Positions 8,996 to 17,288 of a DNA stretch of 64,000 bases are shown piece after piece; positions within the stretch are counted from its first letter, which is position 1; each line of letters starts with the position of its first letter. The notes under the pieces were generated by a model. The model did not search any database. It was not told the origin of the DNA and saw only the letters and a program-made list of their open reading frames with translations. The stretch comes from Alistipes montrealensis. Its GTDB lineage: Bacteria > Bacteroidota > Bacteroidia > Bacteroidales > Rikenellaceae. The stretch covers positions 176,768 to 240,767 of the forward strand of contig NZ_JAGYXY010000002.1 of NCBI RefSeq assembly GCF_018362775.1, read 5' to 3'. The position numbers were made by a program, and so were the translations under genes.

Positions 8996-10045
8996 ATGAA
9001 ATTATCGCAGTACGGGTATGACTTTTCACCCGAAATGCTGGCCAAATACCCGGCCAACAATCGCGACGAATCGCGTCTGATGGTCATTAACCGCGCCAAA
9101 GGCACAATCGAGCACCGTATCTTCAAGGACATCATCGAATATTTCGACGAAAAAGACCTTTTCATTTTCAACGATACGAAAGTCTTCCCGGCACGCCTCT
9201 ACGGCAACAAGGAGAAGACCGGAGCCGAAATCGAAATCTTCCTGCTGCGGGAACTCAACCGCGAACTGCGGCTGTGGGACGTGCTGGTGGACCCGGCGCG
9301 CAAAATCCGCATCGGGAACAAACTCTACTTCGGCGACGACGACCTGCTGGTGGCCGAAGTGATCGACAACACCACCTCGCGCGGCCGCACGCTGCGTTTT
9401 TTGTTCGACGGCTCTTACGAAGAGTTCAAGCAAACGCTCTTCTCGCTGGGCGAAACGCCCCTGCCGAAATGGGTGCGTGAAAAGGTCGAGCCCGAAGACG
9501 CCGAACGCTACCAGACCATCTTCGCGGAGAAAGAGGGAGCCGTAGCCGCCCCGACGGCCGGCATGCACTTCTCGAAGCACCTGATGAAACGCATGGAGAT
9601 CAAAGGCATCGACAAGACGTTCGTGACGCTGCACGTCGGGTTGGGGAACTTCCGCACGGTGGATGTCGAGGACCTCTCGAAGCACAAGATGGACTCCGAG
9701 CAGTTCTTCGTCGAAGATCCTGCCGCAGCGTCGGTCAATGCCGCCAAGCAGCAGGGACGCAAGGTCGTGGCCATCGGTACGACGGTGATGCGCACGATCG
9801 AGACCGCCGTATCGACCAACGGCATGATCAAACCCATGGAGGGCTGGACCAACAAGTTCATTTTCGCGCCCTACGAGTTCACGGTGGCCGACGCCATGGT
9901 GACCAACCTCCACCTGCCCTACTCCACACAATTAATGATGGTAGCGGCTTTCGGCGGTTACGAAACCGTGATGAATGCGTACAAGGTGGCCAAAGAAGAG
10001 GGGTATCGTTTCGGTACTTACGGAGACGCAATGCTCATTCTTTAA
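8996..10045 (+). CDS. queA: S-adenosylmethionine:tRNA ribosyltransferase-isomerase
   Basis: Transfers and isomerises the ribosyl moiety of SAM onto 7-aminomethyl-deazaguanine in tRNA, giving epoxyqueuosine. The 349 residues contain [13 protein letters not shown] near the N-terminus, APTAGMHFS in the centre, [12 protein letters not shown] and [14 protein letters not shown], all family signatures. The ATG at 8996 gives the standard [10 protein letters not shown] start; an alternative in-frame ATG exists at 8957. The 142 bases between truB and queA hold no other gene. Confidence 0.95.
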   Translation: MKLSQYGYDFSPEMLAKYPANNRDESRLMVINRAKGTIEHRIFKDIIEYFDEKDLFIFNDTKVFPARLYGNKEKTGAEIEIFLLRELNRELRLWDVLVDPARKIRIGNKLYFGDDDLLVAEVIDNTTSRGRTLRFLFDGSYEEFKQTLFSLGETPLPKWVREKVEPEDAERYQTIFAEKEGAVAAPTAGMHFSKHLMKRMEIKGIDKTFVTLHVGLGNFRTVDVEDLSKHKMDSEQFFVEDPAAASVNAAKQQGRKVVAIGTTVMRTIETAVSTNGMIKPMEGWTNKFIFAPYEFTVADAMVTNLHLPYSTQLMMVAAFGGYETVMNAYKVAKEEGYRFGTYGDAMLIL

Positions 10046-10056
10046 TTTTTTTTCAC

Positions 10057-10064
10057 TACCTTTG
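10057..10064 (+). promoter_or_regulatory. -7 box before the GT5-like gene
   Basis: TACCTTTG (TAnnTTTG) lies 20 bases before the ATG at 10084, just after the queA stop. Confidence 0.5.
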
Positions 10065-10083
10065 TGCTATAAACCCTCAAAAC

Positions 10084-10890
10084 ATGGCAAGCAAGATACT
10101 GTACGTATGTCAGGAGATCACCCCTTATCTTCCGGAAACGGAGGGTTCCGGGCTTTGCCGTGCACTGACGCAGGCGATGCAGGAACACGGCAACGAAATC
10201 CGAACTTTCATGCCCCGTTACGGTTGCATCAACGAGCGCAGGCACCAACTGCATGAGGTTATCCGGCTGTCGGGCATGAACCTCATCATCGACGACAACG
10301 ACCACCAGCTGATCATCAAGGTGGCGTCGATCCCTTCAGCGCGCGTACAGATTTATTTCATCGACAACGACGACTATTTCTCGCGCAAGGCCGTACTGAC
10401 CGACGACGCGGGCAACTACTTCCCGGACAACGACGAGCGGGCCATCTTCTTCGCCCGCGGCGTACTGGAAACCGTCAAAAAACTCCGCTGGACACCGACG
10501 GTGGTACACTGTCACGGCTGGTTTACAGCGGTAATCCCCGTCTACCTGAAACGGATTTTCGCCGACGACCCGATCTTCCGCGATGTCAAGGTCGTGGTAT
10601 CGCTTTACGGCGACGGTTTCACCGGGGAACTCGACCCCGGATTCGCCTCCAAGATCGCCGGCGAGGGCGTCAAGGACAAAAATCTTGCGATTCTCGACAC
10701 TCCGTCATACGAAAACCTCTGCCGCTTCGTTATGGATTATGCCGACGGTGTTGTGGCCGCATCCCCGGATGTCGACCCCAAGGTATTGGAGATGGCCCGC
10801 GCAAGCGGAAAGCCGATGCTCGAATATCAGTCGCCCGAGGCAGAGGACTTTTTCGATAATTACAACCGTTTTTATGAAGCAATTCAATAA
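10084..10890 (+). CDS. Glycogen/starch synthase N-terminal domain protein
   Basis: A 268-residue protein homologous only to the N-terminal Rossmann half of GT5 glycogen synthases: ILYVCQEITPYLPETEG at the start, TFMPRYG, ANYF-like YFIDNDDYFSR, FFARGVLETV and VVHCHGWFTAVIPVYL. The C-terminal GT-B half that binds ADP-glucose is absent. The family K-x-G-G-L loop, whose lysine contacts the sugar nucleotide, is replaced by ETEGSGLCRA. It is therefore probably not a complete synthase. Such short proteins next to DUF4270 genes recur in Bacteroidales (recalled), so a structural or regulatory role is possible. It overlaps the next gene by 17 bases. Confidence 0.8.
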   Translation: MASKILYVCQEITPYLPETEGSGLCRALTQAMQEHGNEIRTFMPRYGCINERRHQLHEVIRLSGMNLIIDDNDHQLIIKVASIPSARVQIYFIDNDDYFSRKAVLTDDAGNYFPDNDERAIFFARGVLETVKKLRWTPTVVHCHGWFTAVIPVYLKRIFADDPIFRDVKVVVSLYGDGFTGELDPGFASKIAGEGVKDKNLAILDTPSYENLCRFVMDYADGVVAASPDVDPKVLEMARASGKPMLEYQSPEAEDFFDNYNRFYEAIQ

Positions 10891-12532
10891 CTTCCGCCGC
10901 AGGCTGCTCCCCGTTGCAGCGCTGGCTGCCACGATTGGACTGATCCTGCAGGGCTGTACCAAGGTGGATGATACGCTGGGCGGAAACCTCATCCCTGACA
11001 ATCAGCAGATGAAGGCGGGATTCGTGACGCTCCCCCGGGCCGACGAAATAAACCCGAAAAAATACGTCGAGACGCGCCTGTTCCAGACTGACTCGATCGT
11101 CAGTTCGAACATCACTTACGGCTATTTCGGCTCGATGCTCAACGACACGCTGGGCCGCCGCTCGATGGGCTTCCTCTCGCAGATGGTCAACTATTACCTG
11201 GTCGATTCGGGATATTTCGGCTACAAGCCGATCTTCGACTCGGCGCAGATCATGCTCAAGGTGACCAGCTTCGGCCGCGACTCGCTGACCGAGCAGTCGT
11301 TTGCCGTCTATGAGGTCCTCAGCAACAAGTACCTCACCGATAAACCCATAGCGCCCAACAAATCGGAGCGCGACTCGACCTTCTACCTCAATTTCGATCC
11401 CGCAACGGAAGGCGTCTATAATCCGGACGAGCCGCTCTTCACCTTCTCGCTGGGCGGAGAGGGTAAATATCCTTCGACCACGACGGCCGTAACGCTGAAA
11501 CCCACCGAGGCCGGTAAAAAGTATATCAGCCGCCTGATGCTCCAGGAGGGCAAATATGCAGGCGACTATTCGATTTACAGCGCCGACAGCCTGAAATACT
11601 GGGTCGAGGAGTTCCGGGGCCTCTACATCGCCCCGGACCCGGCCAAGCCGCTCACGAAATACGGCAAAGGTACGATCTTCGCCACGGACCTGACCTATTC
11701 GGGCCTGTCGGTCTACGGACGTAACCGCGTGAAGGACGACCCCTCGCTGATCAAGGATACGATCGGCATGGTCTACTACTTCTACGAAGACGGCGCTGGA
11801 TTCGGCAATGTTTCGGTGAACAACGTCAAGCGCGACTACACCGAGGCCACGATCGCGGACAAGATCGATATCGAGCAGGCCAAGGAGACAGCCACGACCC
11901 GTCTTGAGAATCCCCGTCTCTATGTCGAAGGCATGGGCGGCGTAGTGACCGAAATGACCTTCACCCCGGAGTTCTTCGCGGAACTGGAGGCGGAGATCAC
12001 CAAGGGCAACAAGGACGGCAAGGATTTCAAGACCCTCGCCTTCAGCCAGGTCCGCATGTCCGTCTATTTCGAAGACAGCGACTACGAATGGGAGAAGATC
12101 GCGGAAGCCGACAACATCGTGCGCCTGACCGACCAGATGAACGCCTACCCGAGCCGGCTGGGCATGTACACCAATTACAAGAAACTGACGCCAATTTCGG
12201 ATTACGCCTACGTCTACGAGCAGAATTACAGCACGGAGCTCGCCTATTACGGCAAGATCAACCGCAGCCGCGGCTGTTACGTAATGGACATCACGGGTTA
12301 CATGCAGCAGCTCTGGAACAGCTACATGCAGGCCAAGGCCGATGCGGGCGGGGTAGTCGAAAATATCGACTGGAGCAAAGTCACCAACCTCTCGGTTTAC
12401 ATCGGCCCCGAAGCATACAGCCTCTACACGACGACGTTCGGCGTGTTGCAGGGCATGTCGACGGAGGCCGGGGCAACCGTAACGAACAACGCTCCGATCC
12501 GGTTTACCATGGCGTACAACCTGATTAAATAA
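10874..12532 (+). CDS. DUF4270 family lipoprotein
   Basis: A 552-residue protein with basic N-terminus, hydrophobic stretch and lipobox LQGC (Cys28), so probably a lipoprotein. The rest matches the DUF4270 pattern: repeated beta-rich segments, a conserved TKVDDTLGGNLIPDNQ after the cysteine and a C-terminal GVLQG...RFTMAYNLIK-type strand. Function is unknown. It starts inside the end of the GT5-like gene, so the two are co-translated. A hairpin terminator follows. Confidence 0.82.
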   Translation: MKQFNNFRRRLLPVAALAATIGLILQGCTKVDDTLGGNLIPDNQQMKAGFVTLPRADEINPKKYVETRLFQTDSIVSSNITYGYFGSMLNDTLGRRSMGFLSQMVNYYLVDSGYFGYKPIFDSAQIMLKVTSFGRDSLTEQSFAVYEVLSNKYLTDKPIAPNKSERDSTFYLNFDPATEGVYNPDEPLFTFSLGGEGKYPSTTTAVTLKPTEAGKKYISRLMLQEGKYAGDYSIYSADSLKYWVEEFRGLYIAPDPAKPLTKYGKGTIFATDLTYSGLSVYGRNRVKDDPSLIKDTIGMVYYFYEDGAGFGNVSVNNVKRDYTEATIADKIDIEQAKETATTRLENPRLYVEGMGGVVTEMTFTPEFFAELEAEITKGNKDGKDFKTLAFSQVRMSVYFEDSDYEWEKIAEADNIVRLTDQMNAYPSRLGMYTNYKKLTPISDYAYVYEQNYSTELAYYGKINRSRGCYVMDITGYMQQLWNSYMQAKADAGGVVENIDWSKVTNLSVYIGPEAYSLYTTTFGVLQGMSTEAGATVTNNAPIRFTMAYNLIK

Positions 12533-12555
12533 ACAACAGATAAACCCTTTTGCGG

Positions 12556-12580
12556 AACCTAAGTGTAATGCTTAGGTTTT
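12556..12580 (+). terminator. Terminator after the DUF4270 gene
   Basis: AACCTAAG, seven loop bases and CTTAGGTT followed by TT; eight-pair stem located 24 bases after the stop codon. Confidence 0.65.
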
Positions 12581-12610
12581 CGCATTTCTGAAAAGCCATC
12601 AAAAACAGCA

Positions 12611-14908
12611 ATGCAGGAAAATTTAGTAATCGTAGAGTCCCCCGCCAAGGCCAAGACCATTGAAAAGTTCCTCGGCAAGGATTTCGTCGTAAAATCGAGT
12701 TTCGGACATATCCGCGACCTTGCGAAGAAGGACCTCGGCATCAATATCGGCGAAGGCTACAAGCCGGTCTACGAAATTCCCAGCGACAAGAAGAAAGTGG
12801 TCGACGAACTCACCAAACTGGCCAAATCGAAAACCGTCTGGCTCGCATCCGATGAAGACCGCGAAGGAGAAGCCATCGCATGGCACCTGACCGAAGTGTT
12901 GGGTCTCCCCGTCGACCAGACCAAGCGCATCGTCTTCCACGAGATCACCAAACGGGCGATCCTCGAGGCTATCGAGAAACCGCGCACGGTCAACATGGAC
13001 CTGGTGAACGCCCAGCAGGCGCGCCGCATACTCGACCGACTGGTCGGTTTCGAACTGTCGCCCGTACTGTGGAAGAAGGTTCGCCCGTCGTTGTCGGCAG
13101 GCCGCGTGCAGTCGGTAGCCGTACGCCTGATCGTGGAACGCGAACGCGAGATCATCGCCTTCCGCTCGACAGCCTATTTCCGCGTCGTAGCACAATTCTA
13201 CGCCGCCGCAGACCCCGAAAAAACGCTCTTCAAAGCCGAGCTCTCGTCGCGTTTCGAAACCGAAGCGCAGGCGGAAGCATTCCTGAAAAGCTGTATCGGT
13301 GCAACGTTTACGGTGGCCAAGGCCGAAGAAAAACCCGCGCAGCGCTACCCCGCGCCTCCGTTCACGACCTCGACGCTCCAGCAGGAGGCAGGCCGCAAAC
13401 TGGGCATGTCCGTTTCGCAGACGATGTCCGTGGCACAGCACCTCTACGAACAAGGTCTCATTACCTACATGCGTACCGACTCGGTGAACCTCTCGCAGCA
13501 GGCGCTGGCCCAGTGCAAGGAGGAGATCACGAAACTCTACGGCGAGAAATACTCCCGCTGGTTCAATTACAAGACCAAGACCAAAGGCGCCCAGGAAGCG
13601 CACGAGGCCATTCGTCCGTCGTATATCGAACGCGATGCGATCGAGGGTACGCCCGCCGAGAAGAAACTCTACGACCTGATCTGGAAACGCACCGTCGCTT
13701 CGCAGATGGTCTGCGCCGAACTGGACCGCACGACCATCACCATCGACATGTCGGGTTCCTCGCACCAGTTCGTCGCACAGGGCGAAGTCGTCCGTTTCGA
13801 CGGTTTCCTGCGCCTCTACTCCGAGTCCACGGACGACGACCAGGCCGCCGAGAGCGGCGAAGGACTGCTCCCGAAACTGACGGCCGGCGACCGGGTGCTC
13901 CCGTCGCAGATCACCGCCACGGAGCGTTTCACCTCGGCTCCGGCCCGCTACAACGAGGCCTCGCTCGTGAAACGACTCGAAGAACTGGGCATCGGACGCC
14001 CTTCGACCTACGCCCCGACGATCACCACGATCATCAACCGCGGCTACGTCGTCAAGCAGAATAAGGACGGACAGAAACGCAACTACGCACAACTGACGCT
14101 CACGGGCGAGAAGATCGCCTCGAAGACCCTCTCGGAGAACTACGGCAAGGAGAAAAACCGCCTCTCGCCGACCGACATCGGCATGGTGGTCAACGACTAC
14201 CTGGAGGAACAGTTCGGCCCGATCATCGACTACAACTTCACGGCCAACGTCGAGAAGGAATTCGACCGTATCGCCGAGGGAGACATCACCTGGGACAAGA
14301 TGATCGACGAGTTCTACGGACCTTTCCACAAGATGGTCGACTCGGCCATCACCACACAGACCGCCAAGACACGCGAGGTCCGCATCCTGGGCAACGACCC
14401 CAAGACGGGTCACATCGTAAAGGCCCGCATCGGCCGCTACGGCCCGATGGTCGAGATCGAAGGAAACGAAGGCGAGAAGGGTCGCTTTGCGTCGCTGAAG
14501 AAGGGCCAGCTCATCGAGTCGATCACGCTCGAAGAGGCGCTGGAACTCTTCGCCCTGCCCCGTGACCTGGGACAACTCGACGGCGAGGAACTGACCGTCG
14601 GCATCGGCAAATACGGCCCTTATGTGCGCTACGGAAAATCATTCGCATCGCTGGCCAAGACCGACGATCCCTACACGATCGGCTACGACCGCGCCGTAGA
14701 GATCGTCCGCGCACACCAGACGGCTGCCGCAGCGGCCAACACGCCCCTCAAGAGCTTCCCGGAGGACGCCGACATGCTGGTCAAAAACGGCCGCTACGGC
14801 CCCTACATCGCTTACAAAGGCAAGAACTACCGCCTGCCGAAGGGAGCGAAACCCGAAGAGCTCAGCCTCGACGAATGCCTGAAGATCGTCGCAGGATCGA
14901 AGAAATAG
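12611..14908 (+). CDS. topA: DNA topoisomerase I
   Basis: Type IA topoisomerase that relaxes negative supercoils by a transient 5'-phosphotyrosine link. The TOPRIM domain starts with VIVESPAKAKTIEKFLG, followed by SDEDREGEAIAWHL with the metal-binding DxD. The active-site tyrosine lies in GLITYMRTDSVNLS (about residue 295), then EAHEAIRPS. The C-terminus has glycine-rich topoisomerase repeats (GRYGPMVEI, GKYGPYVRYG, GRYGPYIAYKGKNYRLP) rather than Cys4 zinc fingers, as is common in Bacteroidetes. Length is 765 residues. Confidence 0.97.
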   Translation: MQENLVIVESPAKAKTIEKFLGKDFVVKSSFGHIRDLAKKDLGINIGEGYKPVYEIPSDKKKVVDELTKLAKSKTVWLASDEDREGEAIAWHLTEVLGLPVDQTKRIVFHEITKRAILEAIEKPRTVNMDLVNAQQARRILDRLVGFELSPVLWKKVRPSLSAGRVQSVAVRLIVEREREIIAFRSTAYFRVVAQFYAAADPEKTLFKAELSSRFETEAQAEAFLKSCIGATFTVAKAEEKPAQRYPAPPFTTSTLQQEAGRKLGMSVSQTMSVAQHLYEQGLITYMRTDSVNLSQQALAQCKEEITKLYGEKYSRWFNYKTKTKGAQEAHEAIRPSYIERDAIEGTPAEKKLYDLIWKRTVASQMVCAELDRTTITIDMSGSSHQFVAQGEVVRFDGFLRLYSESTDDDQAAESGEGLLPKLTAGDRVLPSQITATERFTSAPARYNEASLVKRLEELGIGRPSTYAPTITTIINRGYVVKQNKDGQKRNYAQLTLTGEKIASKTLSENYGKEKNRLSPTDIGMVVNDYLEEQFGPIIDYNFTANVEKEFDRIAEGDITWDKMIDEFYGPFHKMVDSAITTQTAKTREVRILGNDPKTGHIVKARIGRYGPMVEIEGNEGEKGRFASLKKGQLIESITLEEALELFALPRDLGQLDGEELTVGIGKYGPYVRYGKSFASLAKTDDPYTIGYDRAVEIVRAHQTAAAAANTPLKSFPEDADMLVKNGRYGPYIAYKGKNYRLPKGAKPEELSLDECLKIVAGSKK

Positions 14909-14991
14909 GCAAGCCGGGGCGGCCGGAATCCGCCGGAGCGGAACCAGAGAAGCCTCCGCAAGAAGGAAAAACTCAAAAAACCGAACGATAG

Positions 14992-16203
14992 ATGAAAAAA
15001 CTGATTCTCGCAGCACTCGCGCTTTGCTCCGTACTCGGGGTTGCGGCGCAGAAACCGGCCCCGGCCGAAGCCGAAGGCTACCGGTTCACCGATGTCAAGA
15101 TCCTGCCCGTCACCCCGGTAAAGGATCAGAGCCGCAGCGGAACCTGCTGGTGCTATTCGACCCTCTCGTTCCTCGAAAGCGAAATCCTGCGCGCCGGAGG
15201 TCCCGAACTGGACCTTTCGGTGATGTGGATCGTGCGCAATATCTATTTCGAGAAGGCGGTGAAATACGTCCGGCTGCACGGCAGCCTGAACCTCGCCGTC
15301 GGCGGACAGGCCCACGACGTACTGCACGGCATCGAGGCTTATGGCATCGTCCCGACGGAGATTTACCCGGGACTGAACTACGGCTACGACAAACCCAATT
15401 TCGACGAGATCGACGCCGTGATCAAGGCCTATGCCGACGCGGTGATCACCGCCGCCGAGAAGCGCAAGGACGGCGGTAAGCTCACGACGGCCTGGCAGGC
15501 CGGACTGAACGGCATCCTCGACGCCTACTTCGGCGCGATGCCCGAGAAGTTCACCTACAAAGGCAAGGAGTACACCCCCGCATCGTTCGCCGCATCGCTC
15601 CCGATCGACCTCGGGGACTACGTCGAATTCGCATCGTTCACCCACCACCCCTTCTACACGGAATTCGCCATGGAGGTTCCCGACAACTGGAACTGGGACA
15701 AGGTGTGGAACGTGCCCCTCGACGAGTTTATGGAGATCATCGACAACTCGCTGGAGAAGGGTTACACCATCGCCTGGGGAACGGACGTAAGCGAAAAAGG
15801 CTTCAGCCGTACCAAAGGGCTGGGCATTATTCCCGAGGCCGACATCGAAGGCATGGAGGGAACCGAGGCCGAGAAATGGGGCAAACTCACCCAAAAGGAG
15901 AAGGAAGACGCCCTCTACAAGTTCGACAAGCCCGGCAAGGAGCGCACCATCACACAGGAGCTTCGCCAGGAGGGTTACGACAACTACGAAACCACCGACG
16001 ACCACGGCATGCAGATCGTGGGCACAGCCGTCGACCAGAACGGCACTCCTTACTACAAGGTCAAAAACTCGTGGGATGTACGTCCGCCTTACGACGGATA
16101 CTGGTATTTCTCGCGCCCGTTCGTCGCCTACAAGTCGATGACCGTACTCGTGAACAAGAACGCCGTACCGAAGGCGATCCTCAAGAAAATCGACCTCAGA
16201 TAG
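14992..16203 (+). CDS. Secreted C1 family cysteine peptidase (bleomycin hydrolase/PepC-like)
   Basis: A 403-residue papain-like peptidase with a cleavable signal peptide (about 1-20, ending AAQ). The catalytic Cys lies in QSRSGTCWCYSTLSFLE (about residue 53), the His in DDHGMQIVG (about 340) and the Asn in KNSWD (about 361), the order of the C1B aminopeptidase/bleomycin hydrolase family. Family members are usually cytosolic hexamers. The signal peptide points instead to a periplasmic or outer-membrane role in peptide digestion. It follows topA by 83 bases and ends at a strong terminator. Confidence 0.88.
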   Translation: MKKLILAALALCSVLGVAAQKPAPAEAEGYRFTDVKILPVTPVKDQSRSGTCWCYSTLSFLESEILRAGGPELDLSVMWIVRNIYFEKAVKYVRLHGSLNLAVGGQAHDVLHGIEAYGIVPTEIYPGLNYGYDKPNFDEIDAVIKAYADAVITAAEKRKDGGKLTTAWQAGLNGILDAYFGAMPEKFTYKGKEYTPASFAASLPIDLGDYVEFASFTHHPFYTEFAMEVPDNWNWDKVWNVPLDEFMEIIDNSLEKGYTIAWGTDVSEKGFSRTKGLGIIPEADIEGMEGTEAEKWGKLTQKEKEDALYKFDKPGKERTITQELRQEGYDNYETTDDHGMQIVGTAVDQNGTPYYKVKNSWDVRPPYDGYWYFSRPFVAYKSMTVLVNKNAVPKAILKKIDLR

Positions 16204-16225
16204 GTGTCGGAATCCCCGTAACGAC

Positions 16226-16262
16226 AAAACAGCCCGGCTTTTGCAAGCCGGGCTGTTCGTTT
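16226..16262. terminator. Probably bidirectional terminator
   Basis: CAGCCCGGCTT (16230-16240), a TTGC loop and AAGCCGGGCTG (16245-16255). It sits between the C1 peptidase gene and the convergent 25-codon gene. T-rich sequence follows on both strands (GTTCGTTT on plus, GTTTTGTCG on minus). Confidence 0.75.
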
Positions 16263-16300
16263 ATCGAAGTTTTGGTTTCTTTCAGTGTAAAAGGGAGATT

Positions 16301-16378
16301 TTACATCTCGCGCAATTTAATGCTCTCTCCCAACATGATCAGGGCGGTACGGAACCACTCGTTAATCTTTGCTTTCAT
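16301..16378 (-). CDS. Putative 25-residue small protein with its own promoter
   Basis: ATG at 16378 to TAA at 16301 encodes a 25-residue peptide beginning MKAKINEWFRTA and ending ESIKLREM. It mixes Lys/Arg/Glu with Ile, Leu, Trp and Phe, so an amphipathic helix is plausible. It has a consensus promoter about 50 bases upstream (TTTG, 20 bases, TACTTTTG) and the convergent terminator hairpin 16226-16262 downstream, making a self-contained unit. The surrounding 240 bases have no other gene. I do not recognise the family, and a non-coding small RNA cannot be excluded. Confidence 0.55.
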   Translation of the reverse strand: MKAKINEWFRTALIMLGESIKLREM

Positions 16379-16428
16379 ACTAAATAATTTTAATTAATTC
16401 TTAAAAATCTTTATCATTTAAGACGAAG

Positions 16429-16460
16429 CAAAAGTACTACGCAGAAAGCAAACTTCCAAA
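16429..16460 (-). promoter_or_regulatory. Consensus promoter of the 25-codon gene
   Basis: On the minus strand -33 TTTG (16457-16460), a 20-base spacer and -7 TACTTTTG (16429-16436). This is one of the best matches to the Bacteroidetes consensus in the window. It implies a leader of roughly 45 bases. Confidence 0.7.
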
Positions 16461-16506
16461 TATTTTATTAAGATTTTTTATAAAATATGTAAATTTTTTG
16501 AAAAAC

Positions 16507-17151
16507 TTACTCCCCTTCGATCTCCACGCCCAGCAGACGCGCCAGTTCGACGGCTTGCAATGAATTGATTTTTAAACCTTTCAACTCAAACGATTCGAGT
16601 TCCCGGACCCGGATGCCGCGAATATCCGAATCGGCAAAAGAAAGCCTCCGCAGGCGCGTTCCGAAGAATTCGGCCAGTGTCAGGTCGCATTCGGTGAATT
16701 CGACACGCTCGAAACGGCAGTCGCCGAAAGAGGCGCTGTGCATCGGACAGCCCGCAAAACGCACCGCACGCAGCCGCGCAAAGGCGAAATTAGCAAACTC
16801 GCCTTTACAGCGCCCGAACGACAGGTGATTGAGCGTGGTTTCGGCGAGGTTCGTTCCCGAGAGTTTGCAGTCGGAAAACTCCACGCGGTGGAAACTGCTC
16901 CCCTGCAGGTCGGCATTCGAGAAGTCGCAGTTGCGGAAAACGACATCCGAAAACTGCGAATGGGCAAGTACGCTTCCGGCGAAAATACATCCCGCAAAGA
17001 GACATCCCTGCACCGAGAGGTGCTCGCGGTCGAGCGATGCGAAGTCCGCGCCGCGGAACGAAGCGTCGGCAATCTCTTCATCACAGGTCATCCGGACGGG
17101 ATCGGAGGGTTTTTCGGGTTCCGGAAGCAGTTGCGGGCGGGCGATTTCCAT
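16507..17151 (-). CDS. Pentapeptide repeat protein
   Basis: A 214-residue protein made largely of pentapeptide repeats with central Leu or Phe: FRGADFASL, CLFAGCIFAGS, FRNCDFSNADLQGSSF, FSDCKLSGTNLAET, covering about residues 30-190. These form a right-handed quadrilateral beta-helix. The family includes DNA-mimicking Qnr/MfpA proteins, but nothing here ties this protein to gyrase. There is no signal peptide. A TTG at 17160 is possible, but the ATG at 17151 (MEIARPQLL) is preferred; a -7 box TACCTTTG lies 26-33 bases upstream. Confidence 0.85.
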   Translation of the reverse strand: MEIARPQLLPEPEKPSDPVRMTCDEEIADASFRGADFASLDREHLSVQGCLFAGCIFAGSVLAHSQFSDVVFRNCDFSNADLQGSSFHRVEFSDCKLSGTNLAETTLNHLSFGRCKGEFANFAFARLRAVRFAGCPMHSASFGDCRFERVEFTECDLTLAEFFGTRLRRLSFADSDIRGIRVRELESFELKGLKINSLQAVELARLLGVEIEGE

Positions 17152-17176
17152 AGGATGCAAATTGTTTGAATTGCTA

Positions 17177-17184
17177 CAAAGGTA
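17177..17184 (-). promoter_or_regulatory. -7 box of the pentapeptide repeat gene
   Basis: The minus strand reads TACCTTTG, 26 bases before the ATG at 17151. No convincing -33 element is visible. Confidence 0.5.
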
Positions 17185-17233
17185 GGAATTTTTACCCGTT
17201 TCGTTGCGACTTTCGGGGGTTCGGATTGTTCAT

Positions 17234-17264
17234 TTTGCGCAACCGGAAATATTGGCTATCTTTG
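17234..17264 (+). promoter_or_regulatory. Consensus promoter of the BamA-like gene
   Basis: -33 TTTG (17234-17237), a 19-base spacer and -7 TATCTTTG (17257-17264), 25 bases before the ATG at 17289. Confidence 0.72.
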
Positions 17265-17288
17265 TGTTCAACTCCGATCTCTATTTGA

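Noticed and set aside
16507..17151. Pentapeptide protein as a Qnr-type quinolone resistance determinant
   Set aside because: Only the generic repeat is shared; no Qnr-specific loops or context are visible.
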